DNA from: Epinephelus fuscoguttatus
Lineage: Eukaryota > Chordata > Actinopteri > Perciformes > Serranidae
NCBI RefSeq assembly: GCF_011397635.1
Contig: NC_064757.1
Location: 28,839,839 to 28,903,838 of the forward strand
Length of the DNA: 64,000 nt
Direction of reading: 5' to 3'
Position 1 is the stretch's first letter. Every line of letters begins with the position of its first letter. Made by a program: the position numbers and the translations under genes. The notes beneath the pieces are model-generated. The model ran no database searches. It saw nothing but the letters and a program-made list of their open reading frames with translations, and was not told where the DNA came from. This document shows, piece by piece, positions 11,401-24,842 of this stretch.

Positions 11401-14400
11401 TAATCACATAATAACAACAGCATTGTCACAAAATAAAAAAGCGAAACAAGAATATTTTGAAGCGGCTTGTAAGAGTCTCGCATATCTACAGTTGCCATCT
11501 TTTGTAGCTGGACTGTGATTAGATTATCTTAGGTCTCCAAAGTTAAAAAAATATGCAAGTATCATCAGTATAAAATATCATTGCATTTAAAATTTTAAAA
11601 ATGAACCCATATACTTTTTATATCTTGATTGTTTATTTATTTTTTTAACCTGGACATTACATTAAAATTACATAGGTAAATTGTGTTTCTACAAGCAGGT
11701 TTGGATAGTAAAGGATCATGTGTAATTGGGATTACTTTAGATTTTAGTTACATTGTCAAGGATTACTTGACCACATTTTGATTACCTCTTTAAAATATGC
11801 CATGCCAATATGAAATGCTAAATTAACTTATGAAAAGCATGTCTGTCATGCAGGGTTTTTTTTTCCTAAAAGATATTTTTTTGGCATTTTTGCCTTTAAT
11901 TGATAGGAAAGCTGAGTTTGATAGGTGGCAAGAGAACGGGAATGACATGCAGCAAAGGGCCACAGGCTGGAGTCAAACCCGGGCCACTGCAGCAACAGCC
12001 TTGTACATGGGGCACCTGCTCTATCCACTAAGCCACCGATGCTCCATGCAGGGCTTTTTAAGACAAGTGCTTCACTTTGTGGTGACCCTGGCAGGAGTAA
12101 AAAGAATAGTGTTGAAGTAATGTGAAAGGTTTAAGCAGCAGCAGTCTTTGCATTTGTATTTGTGGATCTCAAATTTTTGTGGCTGCGTCCATTGTTTCAA
12201 TACAAGGTGCAATAGTTTTAATGTTGATTTTGAAGTAACACAAAAGTTATCCATAAGTATTTAGATATATATTTTTTGTAATCTAATGGATTACATTAAA
12301 ATGACAAAAATGGCTATGTAAATTGCATTTAGTAAGTCACTACATTTTAAAAGTAAACTAACCAAATGCAGTGAGGTATGTGCTGTAGGCTAACTTCTCC
12401 CTGGCAACCAGCACAGTTTTGCTAATTTAGTAATTTTTTTTTTTTTTTTTTTTTTCCCCCGAAAATGTGCCAAGCAACAAATCTAGCAGCTTTTTGGGCA
12501 GACCTCATCTCCTCTCCCCTGAGGAAAGTCACCTGCCATAACACTTCAGTTAATAGCCCAGGCTATTATTTGCTTAAATCACTGAAATCAATGAGCCTGT
12601 ATTTGGGACAGGCCTTTAAATCCTTTCACACAAAACTGTTGTTCAGGAAAAATGGGAAATACAATCAAATTGTTTATTTAAACCAGTATGAATATTACTT
12701 ATATAAAAATTAGGCTTCAGATCATATAACAATTATGAATCCTTCATTTGATCACAGCACTCGAGGATTACAGCACCTGGCACACGACTCTGATTTTGAT
12801 TCTGTAAAGAAAATGAACCGCTTGGCAACCAGACCAGGCAAGCAACACGGGGCTAGTAAAAGGGACTGGGCTTTCAGTTGAAGTTTTACAGTATATTTGT
12901 CAGTGAATGTGCTCTTGTGTGGCTGTGGCTGTGTGTGTGGAGGAGAGCAACAGCACATTCAGCATATCTGACATCATTTAAGGTGCTGGTAGCCACATAT
13001 TTAAAGCCAGGTTAGCTGCTTCCCCGGCTTCCAGTGTTTATGCTAAGCTAAGCTCCATGCTTGAGTGGAATTGATTGTCTCACTGAACTCTCAGAGTAAA
13101 AGTGACTAAGCGTGTTTGTCCAGCTACTCCTCTAAACTTTTTTTTTATACAGAGGAAATTCAATGAGCTTACTTGGTCATTTATCATTATCAAGGCTTAT
13201 TGAGTGTGCATGCTCTTTCCTCAGCTTTATCCAACTTTGCACTCGCACAGTTACACACATTCTCACTTGGGAGCTGCTCACTACAAGCACAGCATTTCTG
13301 CTATTAGGAATCGCACTTGGGGCTTTGGGATACTTCTCAAGGGCAGCTCAACAATGTTTTTTCTCATTCATCCTCACGTATTCGTAGATTTCATGAAGCT
13401 TTACTGCTCACATGCGTCATTTGTTTGTGAAAAAAAGTTGCTTTCACCCCCGATAGAATCTCATTTAACTATTTCTGAGTACAATATCCGGCTGTACTTT
13501 TTGCATACATTATTCAGAGGCTAAAGTTCAGAGCTAATGTTACAATCATCCGGTTTCCCACAGGAAGTGGTTTCATCCTGCACAATGGAGAGGCAATTAG
13601 TGCTGGATGGTTTTGTTACTTTATCCAGCTGCGGCACGGAAGCTGAAATGTGGTTTCATTTGCTGTTTGTAGTTCTTGAGAAACTTTTATTGCTTTTCTA
13701 AAAGAGCTATATTTCCTTTACGTTTATATGAAATTTGTTTGTTTCAGTTGCAGCAGCTCTGTCAGTCACAACAAGCCATAAGGTGATAAAAAGTAGAGGT
13801 TTACTGCATGTCTACAAAAATATCTACCTGTGATAATGAATGGGATTTATTTACCTATGTACACATTTACCGATGTAACCAAGACAAAGGTGTCATGTTA
13901 CAGTGCATGTTGCCACAGGAGAGCCTCAGTGGCCATGATTACTTGGGAGCTGTGCGCTCTGTGCTCTCTCCTCTGTGTTAATGACACACCTTGGGAGGCA
14001 GGATTGGTGCGACACGGAAGTCCCTGGAGCTCCCCCTGGGTGAGAGAGTGGTAATTACTCTGGAAGCGACCCCCAGGCTTTTTCAAGACTGCGGCTTCAG
14101 ACTCCAGTCCTCTGGGTCTGCCTGATACAGGTCTGAGGAGGAGACGGGGGACTTGAGGGGCCTCGTATACTGCTCTCAAAATGAGTTTTAGTACTTCCTC
14201 TCATATGACTTGTAGCTGGAATTTGGAAATGCTGAGTGTGGATTTAGGTGCAGAGGCACCCGGGAGGGAGGGCAAGTTGACTGCTGAGGAGATGAGAGGG
14301 ATTAGAGCAGTGGGGGCGGCAGATGTATTGTGCCGTATGAAGTAAAAGGATTCAAACTAGATTAAAAAGGTAAACAGAGGACAGGCTAGCTGCAGCGTAA

Positions 14401-17400
14401 ACAAACTGTTTTATCTTACAGAACTGTGTGAGTCACACTTTGCCTAATGGAAAAACTCGAGCCGGAGAGATGCAACACCTTTCTGTTTTCTATGAAGTGA
14501 ATGGAGTTGGAATTAGGGCCAGCGTCGGGGTCAAATCTCTCTAACAAACAATGTTTATGCTTTACAGTAAGAAGTGAGAAAATGTAGGCAGGTAGACATT
14601 TCACTCTGCAGAGCTCACACCTGACACCCTCATGTCCTCACACATATTATAATGCTGTGCAGGTGGCTGTCAAAGACATTTACACTCATCAAATAGGGTG
14701 TATTAAAGTGGAGAATATTTTAAACAGAATCTCAAGAGGACGGCAAAAGAGGACATTTTCACTTATATATGCTTTTTTTGTCGGTGGGTGCAGTGACATC
14801 TTGATAATGTGCTCAGGACCTCATATACGAGGGTCAGATTTCTGGATTGTTCTCCTTTACTCTTTTACTTGATACGTAATCTGTCGAAGCTCATTCCATG
14901 TAGACTTAACCCTGCAGAAATGGGTTTGCCGTTGTGACTTTAGATTTTATGGACAGAAGGAGAGAAAAGGGATGAATTATCTTTCAAAACTCTTTTTGTT
15001 CTTTGTTCGGTTTCATTTTAAATAGCATCAGAAAAGTCTATCTTGGCCCTTTCAGATTTTAATCGAATCCAAAACACATAAAAACCAACACATACCCAGA
15101 CTTTATACTGTATACAAAGGCTTGTAGATGAACACATGCATGTACACTCACCAGCCACTTTATTAGGTACACCTGAACTGCTCATTAACACAAATTGCTA
15201 ATCACATGGCAGCAAATTTATGAAGTTAGGCATGTAGACATGGTCAAGACGACCTGCTGAAGTTCGAACTGAGCATCAGAATGAGGAAGAAAGGTGATTT
15301 AAGTGACTTTGAACTGGCTACAGCAGCAGAAGACCACACCAGGTGCCACTCCTGTCAGCTAACAACAGGAAACTGAGGCTACAGTTCACACAGGCTCACC
15401 AAAACTGGACAATAGAAGATTGGAAAAATGTTGCCTGGTCTGATGAGTCTGGATTTCTGCTGCCACATTCAGATGGTAGGGTCAGAATTTGGTGTAAACA
15501 ACATGAAAGCATGGATCCATCCTGCCTTGTATCAACGGTTCAGGCTGGTGGTGGTGGTGTAATGGTGTGGGGGATATTTTCTTGGCACACTTTGGGCCCC
15601 TTAGTACCAACTGAGCATGGTTTAAACACCACAGCCTACCTGAGTATTGTTGCTGACCATGTCCGTCCCTAATGCTAATAAAGTGGCCAGTAACTGTATA
15701 TACACATAACTGTTAATCATCTTACATCATCTATCTATCTTTTCTCCCCCTGTCTGCCCTTCTCACCCAGAGCTCAACAGGGAACCCATCCAGCAGCAGC
15801 AGCGAGGATGACGAGGACATGAGCGCCGGTGACAGAGAAGGTTACATCTGCGCCGTGTGCTTGGACGTGTACTTCAGCCCTTACATGTGTCACCCCTGCA
15901 ACCACATCTTCTGTGAACCCTGTCTGAGGACGCTGGCGAAGAACAGCCCCACCAACACCCCCTGCCCCCTCTGCAGAACAATCATCACACACGTCTTCTT
16001 CCAGAAGGGTGAGCTAATGGGCAGAAAGCACTTGGCTTACAATTCACATGATTTGAAATACTTATCGCCTCTACTTAAGACTCTACTCAGCATTCTAGAT
16101 TAAATAATGTGAGATGGATAAAAATACAGTTGGAAATACGCCAGCAAAATCTTGTCTGGACTAAAATGATCCATGACAGGGAAAGCGTACTTGTATTTGC
16201 AGCTATATGTGTATTCTTACTTCTGCTGTACAGATGATATTCTGTATCTGCAGATTGTTCAGAGGGCCCAGCTGCAGATGTCCCATAGGGAGCAGACTAG
16301 ACCTTTAGTTCAGCTCTGACCAGATGAGTCACCCAGGCCGAGAAGACAAACTCAAACATGATCTGAACGCTTTTATTAGCGCTTTCAGATGGAAATAAGA
16401 AGTAGTATTCCTTATGTGTGGAGAATGCATTGCAATATAATCTTATGTTTTTACACAACAATGCTACAGTATGTGCCGTAATATGAATATTTCTGCACAT
16501 ATGCTGTGTAATGACATACTTATTTTATGTAACCTCGTGATCAGTGCCGCTGATTACATGAGACGTATTCAGATTTGGACAAATCTATGAATAAGTAATG
16601 ACGCTCTGTGATTCACTTTGGCCTACTTCTGGATGTATGTAGGAGACAGTGAGCGGCAGGGACACTGCTGTGGCCATAAAAGGCAGAGTGGCCGTGGTTA
16701 TGAGGGCTGCAGACACACTAAGGGCCCTTGTGAGTGATTAGGTGACAAGCATTGTAGATTAGATTCTTGTGTTGATTACCAAAGCCAAGGTCATACACGG
16801 AAACAGAACAAGGAGAAAATGAGGGAGTCTGGTGATGCTGCATCTGCTGCTTTTTTTTTAATCTACTGAATAAATCAAACATCATCTATCCAGAGAATCA
16901 AGATGTGGAGTGAGATGTTCATTTGTAGTTTGCCACCTTGTCTTTCTTACAGAGCTAAATCAAACAGCGAGGACATTCTTCCCAAAGGAATACCTCTCCC
17001 GGAAACAGAACTTCCAGAAAGCAAGTTGTGCAAAGTGGCCTCTACCAAGCTGCAGAAAACTCTTCCGTATCTTTGGAGGCAAGTTTTTAATTCCCAATAC
17101 ATGAAAGTTATCTGATGTCAGATCATCAGATTTGGCAAAATACCAGCAGCAGTAGGACACATTTGCAACTGCTTTTCTCCTCGTAAGTGACAGAGTAACA
17201 CAAGGATACCTGCTGCGTATTTATCCTAAACGTATTTAACACATTGCTCCAGCCTCATAGCATAAACAATGCAAGTTTGGGTGGCTGCCTTTCCTGCACA
17301 CACATGTTCTTTTTTTAATCATACACAGAATTCTTGGAGTATATCTTCACTATTCCCCAAAATCAGTTTCTAACCCATCCACTGATGTTGTGCCACTAAT

Positions 17401-19255
17401 TGAAGAAATGTAAATCTCTCCTTCAGAATTAAACACTCTACTGTTACGGCAGCAATTACCTTGAGTAAAATATGAGTAAGGAAAGTAGTAGCACTACATC
17501 GATGCAATGTATGAAGACATATTTTGGCAAATATAATGGTTGTTTGGAATAAAATTGAGCATATGGATGGACAGTGGAGAAGTTAAGTGATACTTTTTTT
17601 CAGCATCGTTAAAGACACTTTGACTACACACCAGTTAAACTCTATAAAAAATCTTGTGTTAAAAAACCTTGAATTACCCTAAAATAAAAAGACACATTTT
17701 TCCTCTTAACCTGTGACTGCCTTCTCTTAATTAAGATAGAACTAGATGGCACTCAGCTTGTGGTGCTCAAAGCGCCAAAAATAAATAATAATGTACTTAC
17801 AGTAAGTCTGGTACATGAGTAAAATGTACTACACTTGCCACCTCTTCTTGGTCCGAACACCCAAATTAGTAGTTTCTAAGTGTATTTTTAGGGGACAGGG
17901 TGAATAAGTCAGTAGTGAGCTGTACACCAATGTTGAGGATTAAAGGGACCATTTACCCAAATCTAAAATACATATTTTTACTCTTACCTGTAGAACTACT
18001 GATCAGTCTAGATTGTTTTGCTATGAGTTGCAGAGTGTTGGAGATATCAGCTGTAGAGATGACTGCCTTCTTTTGAATATAACTGAACCACATAGCCCTC
18101 AGCTAGAGGTACTCAAAGCACCAAAAACTAAACAGATAATAAATAAATAAAATTAAATACAATTAAATTAAAATAAAATAAAATAAAATATAACAAAATA
18201 AAATAAAATGAAATAAAATAAAATAAAATAGAAATAGATAAAATAAAAATACATTTAAAATTTAACAGCAATGTCTCTGTCCAGAAATCATGACCTGGTT
18301 ACTCAAGATAATCTACAGACCTTGTTGTGAGCAATTTCATGTAGGAACCTTTTTTTCCTACAGGACTGCATTCACCAACCGTATCACTGTGCAGAAGGAA
18401 GCGTGCATCCACTGCTAGCTCACCTAGCACCACTGAGCTAGCTTACATTACAGCTCAGCCGAGGAGGACGCCACTAATGTTTACATCTTGAGCTGTTACG
18501 ATCACGAGCCTCTCATCCATGAGTAGATTCACGCTTCCCTCTGTGCAGTGGTATGGCTGGTGGATGTAGTTCAGTACAGAGAAAACTGCTCACAATAAGG
18601 TCTGTAGATTAACTCGAATAACCGGTGATTGCATGTACAGTGCATGATTTCTGAGACATTGCTGTTGAGATTGATAAATAGCACTGCAGGTATGAGGAAA
18701 ACATATATTTTTGATTTTGAGGTGAGCCATCCCTTTAAAAACTACTCAGTTTTTCTGTGATGACAGAATGGAAACATCTCTTTGTGTCACTGAACCTCCT
18801 AATTTCCCAGAAATATTACCAAAGGCGTGACCTTGATGTCTCGAGCAGTAGCTACAGCTTCACATTTTAATGCTTTTTTTCACCATGAAAACTTGTCAGT
18901 ATTAAAATCCACTGAAGCTGAATTCAAGTAAGGAAAAAAAAAATGACTTTAGACACATTTTACAGCCATTTTTTTTTTTTAGATTTTGAGTGGAGTGTCA
19001 CTTAAATGAAAATCACCAGGTGAGATGCCTCCTTTGTCGTCCCAACCAGGCTTCCAGAGGCAGTCCAGTCCCATAGTCAGACGCCAGTTCCCCCATGGAG
19101 GAGGCTACCGTCTGGACGCTCTGGACTTTGAGGATGACTCTCGAGGCTGGCACTTTGACATGGACATGGTCATCATCTACATCTACTCAGTCAACTGGGT
19201 TATAGGCTTCTTCATATTCTGCTTCCTCTGCTACCTCTTCTTCCCTTCTTTTTGA
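8428..19255 (+). CDS. rnf180: E3 ubiquitin-protein ligase RNF180 (Rines), four exons seen
   Basis: Membrane-anchored RING E3 ligase of the ER/endomembranes; in mammals reported to ubiquitinate ZIC2 and act on MAO-A. Supported exons: 8428-9452 (start uncertain; frame open from about 8377), 15771-16008, 16953-17078 and 19050-19255. Phases 0, 1 and 1 join them without a break. The long first exon is polar and low-complexity, with a Glu tract (about 9211-9255) and a highly basic segment ([20 protein letters not shown], from 9360) conserved in the family. Exon 15771 encodes the C3HC4 [24 protein letters not shown]. The next exon has the conserved [15 protein letters not shown] and [10 protein letters not shown]. 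The last ends in [19 protein letters not shown] and a C-terminal transmembrane helix ([18 protein letters not shown]). The intron after 17078 has a GC donor. The N-terminal Cys-rich domain is missing or disrupted (see 8132-8335). Confidence 0.95.
9930..9985. repeat. imperfect (TG)n tract
   Basis: TG-dominated low-complexity stretch in the first large rnf180 intron. It is interrupted by GGGTG and TTTG variants. Confidence 0.85.
10424..11140. repeat. dispersed teleost repeat, probably a TTTAAAGG-ended MITE
   Basis: Begins GTTTAAAGGGGCTGTATAC, like the TTAAAGG ends of other MITEs in this window. It continues with sequence I recognise as recurrent in percomorph genomes (CAGCAATCATTATTTACTAT, GTTAGCACCTGCTAGCTGCC). 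The right end is not clearly defined. Lies in an rnf180 intron. Confidence 0.5.
11885..12046 (-). mobile_element. tRNA-derived SINE (second family), antisense copy
   Basis: On the minus strand this starts with a tRNA-like head (GGTGGCTTAGTGGATAGAGC, A box, then GGGTTTGACTCC, B box). It ends near a CTTTAATTG-complement. It is the same family as the four copies in the satellite array at 41930-43750, but a divergent, independent copy. Sits in an rnf180 intron. Confidence 0.75.
15145..15696 (+). mobile_element. Tc1/mariner-like element, internally deleted, with TA duplication
   Basis: Left end CACTCACCAGCCACTTTATT and right end AATAAAGTGGCCAGTAACTG are imperfect inverted repeats. They are flanked by TA at 15143-15144 and 15697-15698. 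Only about 552 bp remain of an expected 1.2-1.6 kb. The C-terminal half of a Tc1 transposase is readable at about 15343-15672 ([18 protein letters not shown] with the DDE-type Asp, and [12 protein letters not shown]). It ends early and lacks the last catalytic residue. Dead copy in the rnf180 intron just before the RING exon. Confidence 0.9.
18137..18262. repeat. (AAAAT)n microsatellite
   Basis: About 125 bp of AAAAT/AAATA units with few interruptions, in the rnf180 intron that has the GC donor. Confidence 0.95.
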
Positions 19256-19488
19256 CAGACCTGGCAACAATGTTGGAGCAACAAAGAGAGAGGAAAGGTT
19301 GGAGGTACTAAAGGATGAGGATAGAATAAGGAATTAAAGATGAAGCAGCGGGCAGGCAGGTACATATATGTTTATATAGGGAGAAACTGAGCTGTAGGGT
19401 TTAATGAGAAGACACTGGGTGAATTTCAAGCAGGTGGGACGGCGCAGCAGAGGGAAAACAACAGTGTGCCAGCTTGTTGTCTCTCATT

Positions 19489-19494
19489 AATAAA
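19489..19494 (+). terminator. rnf180 polyadenylation signal (first candidate)
   Basis: AATAAA 234 bases after the rnf180 stop. A second AATAAA is at 20359-20364. Both could be used; no transcript data are available here. Confidence 0.5.
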
Positions 19495-20364
19495 TGATTG
19501 AAATGGGGAAACTGTGTAGGGGCATGTTTGGGAATCCAGTGTTCTCTGTCTCCTCATGTTGCACGTGTAATGTGGGTCGCACAACATGTCCTGTTCCTGT
19601 ACGGAGGGGAGTGAATACATGTATAATATCTCTTAGGCTGTGGTGCTTTACTTTCAATATAATTACATACGGTCTGTTGATGCTTAAACACACCTTACTG
19701 GATCAGTCCTAGTCTGAGTACTTTCAATGGCACTTTAAGTACTCCAAATTTATACATACCAAATTTTCCTCATTTTGAGATGTGCAGTCATGATAAACAC
19801 TTTAAAATTCAAACTTTTCATGGACAATTTAACAATTTTCATTATGTTTTTACTTTGGGAAACACAAGAATGAGCAGCACCTCTAGATTTTGAAGACTTC
19901 TGTAGTGCTTGTTTGTACTTTTACCCAAAACCCAGAATATAACATTTCAGTACTACCACAGATTTTGCGTATTCCGATGATAATACTTGAATGTAAATCA
20001 TGGTTTATTAATAATAATGATAAACATCTGACCACAATAAAATCAAAGGAATAACACACGTGAGCATTTGGGTGATTATATTTATGCATCCTCACAACAC
20101 TAGTAAACCAAAGATTTGCTCTTTAATTACAACTATTTATTTATGGTTTTATGAACCTCTATGTTCCACTTTATCACCAAACACCATATCCTGGGAACGA
20201 AAACATTTTTAATTGGCACTAGCATTATATCATACAGTATGTGTTGTGAGATGTTTTTAATTAACTGTTTCTCAATGAGAAGGAACTTTGTGGTTCTTGT
20301 TGTTCTTTAACACCCCTGGAGGGAGTCATGTTGGACTAAGTCACTGTACTGTACAGTAAATAAA

Positions 20365-20930
20365 GTTCAAACAGAAACACATACACACAGGTGTGTAGAT
20401 GTGGCTTTGAAATTGATTTTTACAGTTTAAGTGGTTTCCAATTTGGTAATGAAATCATGTGTTACAGATAAATAAATGACTTTATTCCTGATACAGTTCA
20501 AGTTTTTTAGTTGGGATGCCAAATAGTCTTTTATTAGAGCTGATTCAAAGGGCTTCACTTTCATTCTATACTTGCATTAGTGTAAGATTTATGTGATGGG
20601 CCCTGACTCACTATGTGTACTCAGTAGGGATAGGGCTAACCAGAAGCCCCACAATATGATATTATCAAGATATGTGAGTCACATTTTTGCATTATGCTGA
20701 GAATTGCGAGTATTGCGATTACAATTTATTGCTTATTTTCAGCTGCAAATTATGTCCCCAAAGGAAAAACTTTTGTTTTATCTACTAAGATACAGTTTTC
20801 AGTCTGTTCATCTCAGGCAACAAAAATTTCATTTGTATTTTCAATATTAATAATTCATATAGTAAAAAAGTTCTTAAGTTCTTAACATTTGTTTATCAAT
20901 AAACTATTGTCATGTAAAATATCATGATCC
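20365..20930. other. intergenic, nothing recognised
   Basis: AT-rich sequence between rnf180 and the next repeat. No exon-like frame. Confidence 0.4.
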
Positions 20931-20934
20931 TATG

Positions 20935-21720
20935 CAACACATTCTCACTCTGACCTCGTCACATATCGACGTTTAATCACGGACTTTCCACGTCCACATA
21001 TGACATGCAAGGTACCCTGGGTGTGTTGGTTATTCACGTTCTGGGACACCGTGTCAAGTTCTGCCTGTTACATACATTGTCTTCTTTTAAAATACACTTC
21101 AGTTTTAAAAGGAAATTCAACGTTTACATACAGTCTCTTTCAAAGTAAACACACTACATTGGTACAACAGCGCAAATTGACTTCTTTTTCCTTCAACAAT
21201 AAACACATGGTTGGGTTTAGGCAACAAAAACATGTGGTTAGGTTTAGGAAAAAAGAACAGGGTTTGCCTTTAGACTCTTACAGGACACAAACACCACTCT
21301 CATGGGTGAAGGTCCATGTTTGTTGGGCCCATCCACCATCCCTCCTGCCTTAACTTTCATCCTTGTCCTGCTGTGTTTCCCCCTGATGCCGCTGGGTTCA
21401 GTTAAGCTATAATGGCAACCGGCCACGTATTATGCCAACGTTAAAGGAAGCCTTTGTGCATTGGTTCTTGACACCACAAGTCACTGCCCAAGCACTGGAT
21501 TTCGACGGCTTCGAAGTCAGACTGGGCTCTCCTAAGCTCTATGGATTTTTCCCTCACCCCTATAGTGCTCTGTGCACATATTGTTTTCAGTCTGGTATAA
21601 CTCAACAATAACGTAAGTGGTCGTTTGTGGTGACAGGACAGTTGCAGGGTCTCGGTAGAATGACCTCTGGTTTCAAAACCTGGGACATAAAATGTCACCT
21701 CTTTGGTTAGTGGCTAGTGT
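20935..21720. repeat. dispersed repeat fragment of a DNA transposon type
   Basis: Contains strings I recognise as recurrent in teleost genomes: AACACATTCTCACTCTGACC, CGACGTTTAATCACGGACTT, and GGTTAGGTTTAGGAAA beside GGTTGGGTTTAGGCAAC. No complete ends, so class is uncertain. Confidence 0.45.
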
Positions 21721-22974
21721 GGCTGATGCTGGAAGTAAAGCAGTCTCAAATGGACATATTTAAGGTTTACTCCCTGGAAAGCACAGACTATGGTTGCTAC
21801 TCTATAGTGCCTGGACTTTGTCCTTTGCTGGAGTTTCCATGATGAGAGGTACAAAGCCTAGCTGAGTTTAGGGAGACTGTGGACAACGACTTCCAGTTGG
21901 CAACTCAGGAAGGCATTAGCAATCAAAGTTTATTAACCACTGGCCAAGTTTTAATGTGTTTATTCATTCAGAAATTTTGTAGTAGAAGCCATTTAAGATA
22001 TAGCTTGTCTTTGTTAAGAAACTAGAACACGTGTTAGGGTGCCATCTCTTCTAAAAAATTTAAACCAAAGTCAAACATATGATCACTACAGCATCTTATA
22101 TTCTGACATAAAGTCACACTGTAAGTTTCCTGTGTCACTCATTACTGTATGTGTGTCACTTCGTGTTTGTGTGAGTGCCTCTGTGGGTGTGTGGTACGTA
22201 CGTACATAGATGGATTTTGAAAGTCTTCTTCTGCATTCTCAATTAAATAGTAATGTAGGTTTAGAAAGAGCACTCACCATACACTGAAATGGACTCCTAA
22301 TTTATTCACAGTATCTACCACATACTTTCCTCTTTGCGTTTGTGAAAAGCAGGAAAGGGCAAATCGTCACCACTGAAAGCTGCCAATGGATTCAAACACA
22401 TTTGTAGTAGTAAAGGAAAAATGGGGATGTTGAAAGAGAATAGTTTTTGTTGTGTAACCATAGACAACAAACTGGCACATGTATTCATAAATTATACATT
22501 CAAATATTCATACTGTAGGTATTTTTTTTCTTTGATGCCACCATGCTCGATTTGTTTGAGCATGAAAGGAGCTTACTTCCAGTTTACATAATACCTTTTG
22601 TGGTTATGTGTTTGTCCCCTACCATGTTTTACATGACATGGATTGAAAGTAAGATTACCTTAGTAAGGAAATAAAGAATTAATACAACTACCAAGCAACA
22701 TAACAAGTTGAAGCATTTTGGTGCCAGGCCTGCTCCAAAAAATTACAATGAAACACATCTAACATTGCAACCCAATTGCCAGAAAAATGTTGGTGTTATA
22801 TGTTTCTGCCAACCACACACACATTCACAAAAAATACTTGGTTATTGTTTGGAGAAGATGTTGTGGCTTAAAATACCCAATTCTGGGAGCTCAACCCTGG
22901 CCAGGAAAACAGCAATATCTCAATTAAGAACAACTGCTTTATGTGGCAGTATCACAGCTGGACAAACAGTGACA
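21721..22974. other. intergenic, nothing recognised
   Basis: AT-rich intergenic sequence. No coding exon, RNA gene or transposon end was found. Confidence 0.4.
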
Positions 22975-24842
22975 GGTCCCTAAAAAACACCCATGTTTTG
23001 GAGCTAAAGATATACATTTGGGGTCCATAGAAACATCCACATACGGAGGCTAAAAGCCACAGGAAACACAGGAACAGGTCCCTAAAAAACACCCACGTTT
23101 CAGGGCTAGAAAAACATTAGGGTTCCCTAAAAACACCCATGTTTGGGGACTATAAAGCCACAGGAAACACAGGAACAGGTCCCTAAAAAACACCCACGTT
23201 TCAGGGCTAGAAAAACATTAGGGTTCCCTAAAAACACCCATGTTTGGGGACTATAAAGCCACAGGAAACACAGCGGTGGGTCCCTGAAAAACATCCACAT
23301 TTGGGGACTAAAAAGCAGCAGGAAAAGAACCACAGGTAGCTAAAAAAAAAGAAAGAGCTGCTGGTAAGAGAGCAATGGGTCCCTAAAAAACATTCACGTC
23401 TGGGGACCAAAATCTGCAGGAAACACAGTGATGGGTTCTAAAAAACACCCACGTTTTGGCACTAAGAGCTGCAGGAAATACAGCAATGGGTTCCTAAAAA
23501 ATATCCATGTTTTGGGGCTAAAAAGCTGCAGTAAACACAGCAATGGGTCCCTAAACAACATCCCTGTTTGGAGACTAAGAAGGAAAAGAGACATATTTAG
23601 CTTAAAAATACCCATGTTTTAGGGCTAAAGAGCCACTGGTAACATAACAATTGTTCCCTAAAAAAATCCACATCTGGGGACCAAACACAGCAGGAAACAC
23701 CACAATGGGTTCCTTAAAAACATCCATGTTTTGGGGCTAAAAAAGATGCTGGAAACACAGTGACAGGTCCCTAAAAACAACCATGTTTGCGGGCTAAAGA
23801 GCTGCATGAAACACAGCAATGGTTTTCTAAAAAACAGTGCACGTTTGGGGACTAAAAAAACAATGGAAACTTGCCATGTGCCCCTCAACGACCTCCACAT
23901 TCGGGGGCTAAAAAGGTGCTGGAAACACACAATGGGTCCCTAATAAACGTCCACGTTTTAGGGCTAGAAATCTGCAAGAAACACAGTGACAGGTTCCTCA
24001 AAAACACTCACATTAGGGGACTGAAAAGCTGCTGGTAACACAGCAGTGGATTTCTAAACACTCCATGTTTGGGGGCTAAAAAAACGCTAGAAACACAGTG
24101 ACAGGTTCCTAAAAAACACACATTTGGTGGCTGAAAAGCTGCAGGAAACACAGCAATGGTTTTCTAAAAAACTGCCCGTTTGGGGACTAAAAAACCAATG
24201 GAAACTTGCCATGTGCCCCTAAACGACCTCCACATCTGGGGGCTAAAAAGGTGCTGGAAACATGAAATGGGTCCCTTACAAACATTTACATTTTAGGACT
24301 AAAAATCTGCAAGAATCACAGTGATAGGTTCCTAAAAACACCCATGTTTGGGGGCTAAAAAGCCGCTGGAAACAAAGTGACAGGTTTCTAAAAAACACCC
24401 ACATTAGGGGGCTGGAAAGCTGCAGGTAACACAGCAACAGGTTTCTAAACACTCTCCATGTTTGGGGGCTAAAAAAACGCTAGAAACACAGTGACAGGTT
24501 CCTACAAACAACCATGTTTGTGGGCTAAAGAGCTGCAGGAAACACAGCAATGGTTTTCTAAAAAACTGCCTGTTTGGGGACTAAAAAACCAATGGAAACT
24601 TGCCATGTGCCCCTAAACAACCTCCACATTTGGGGGCTAAAAAGGTGCTGGAAACGGGTCCCTAACAAACGTCCACGTTTTAGGGCTAGAAATCTGCAGT
24701 GATAGGTTCCTAAAAAAACATCCATGTCTGGGGGCTAAAAAGCCGCTAGAAACACAGTGACAGGTTCCTAAAAAACATTCACATTTGGGGGCTGAAAAGC
24801 TGCTGGTAACATGGCAGTGGGTCCTTAAAACATACTCACGTT
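22975..24842. repeat. minisatellite, about 56-bp units, left part
   Basis: Tandem degenerate units built on CCCTAAAAAACACCCATGTT, then TGGGGGCTAAAAAGC and TGCAGGAAACACAGCAACAG. Unit length ranges from about 45 to 58 bp. Sub-variants recur as blocks: a unit pair near 23068-23175 is repeated almost exactly at 23179-23278. A variant containing CCAATGGAAACTTGCCATGT recurs three times at a spacing of about 370-380 bp, suggesting local higher-order amplification. Open frames across it, with periodic Cys/Phe/Leu, are artefacts. The array resumes at 26438. Confidence 0.92.

Noticed and set aside
15819-16103. Stand-alone small RING protein gene
   Set aside because: It is the RING exon of rnf180. The reading past 16008 runs through a GT donor into the intron.
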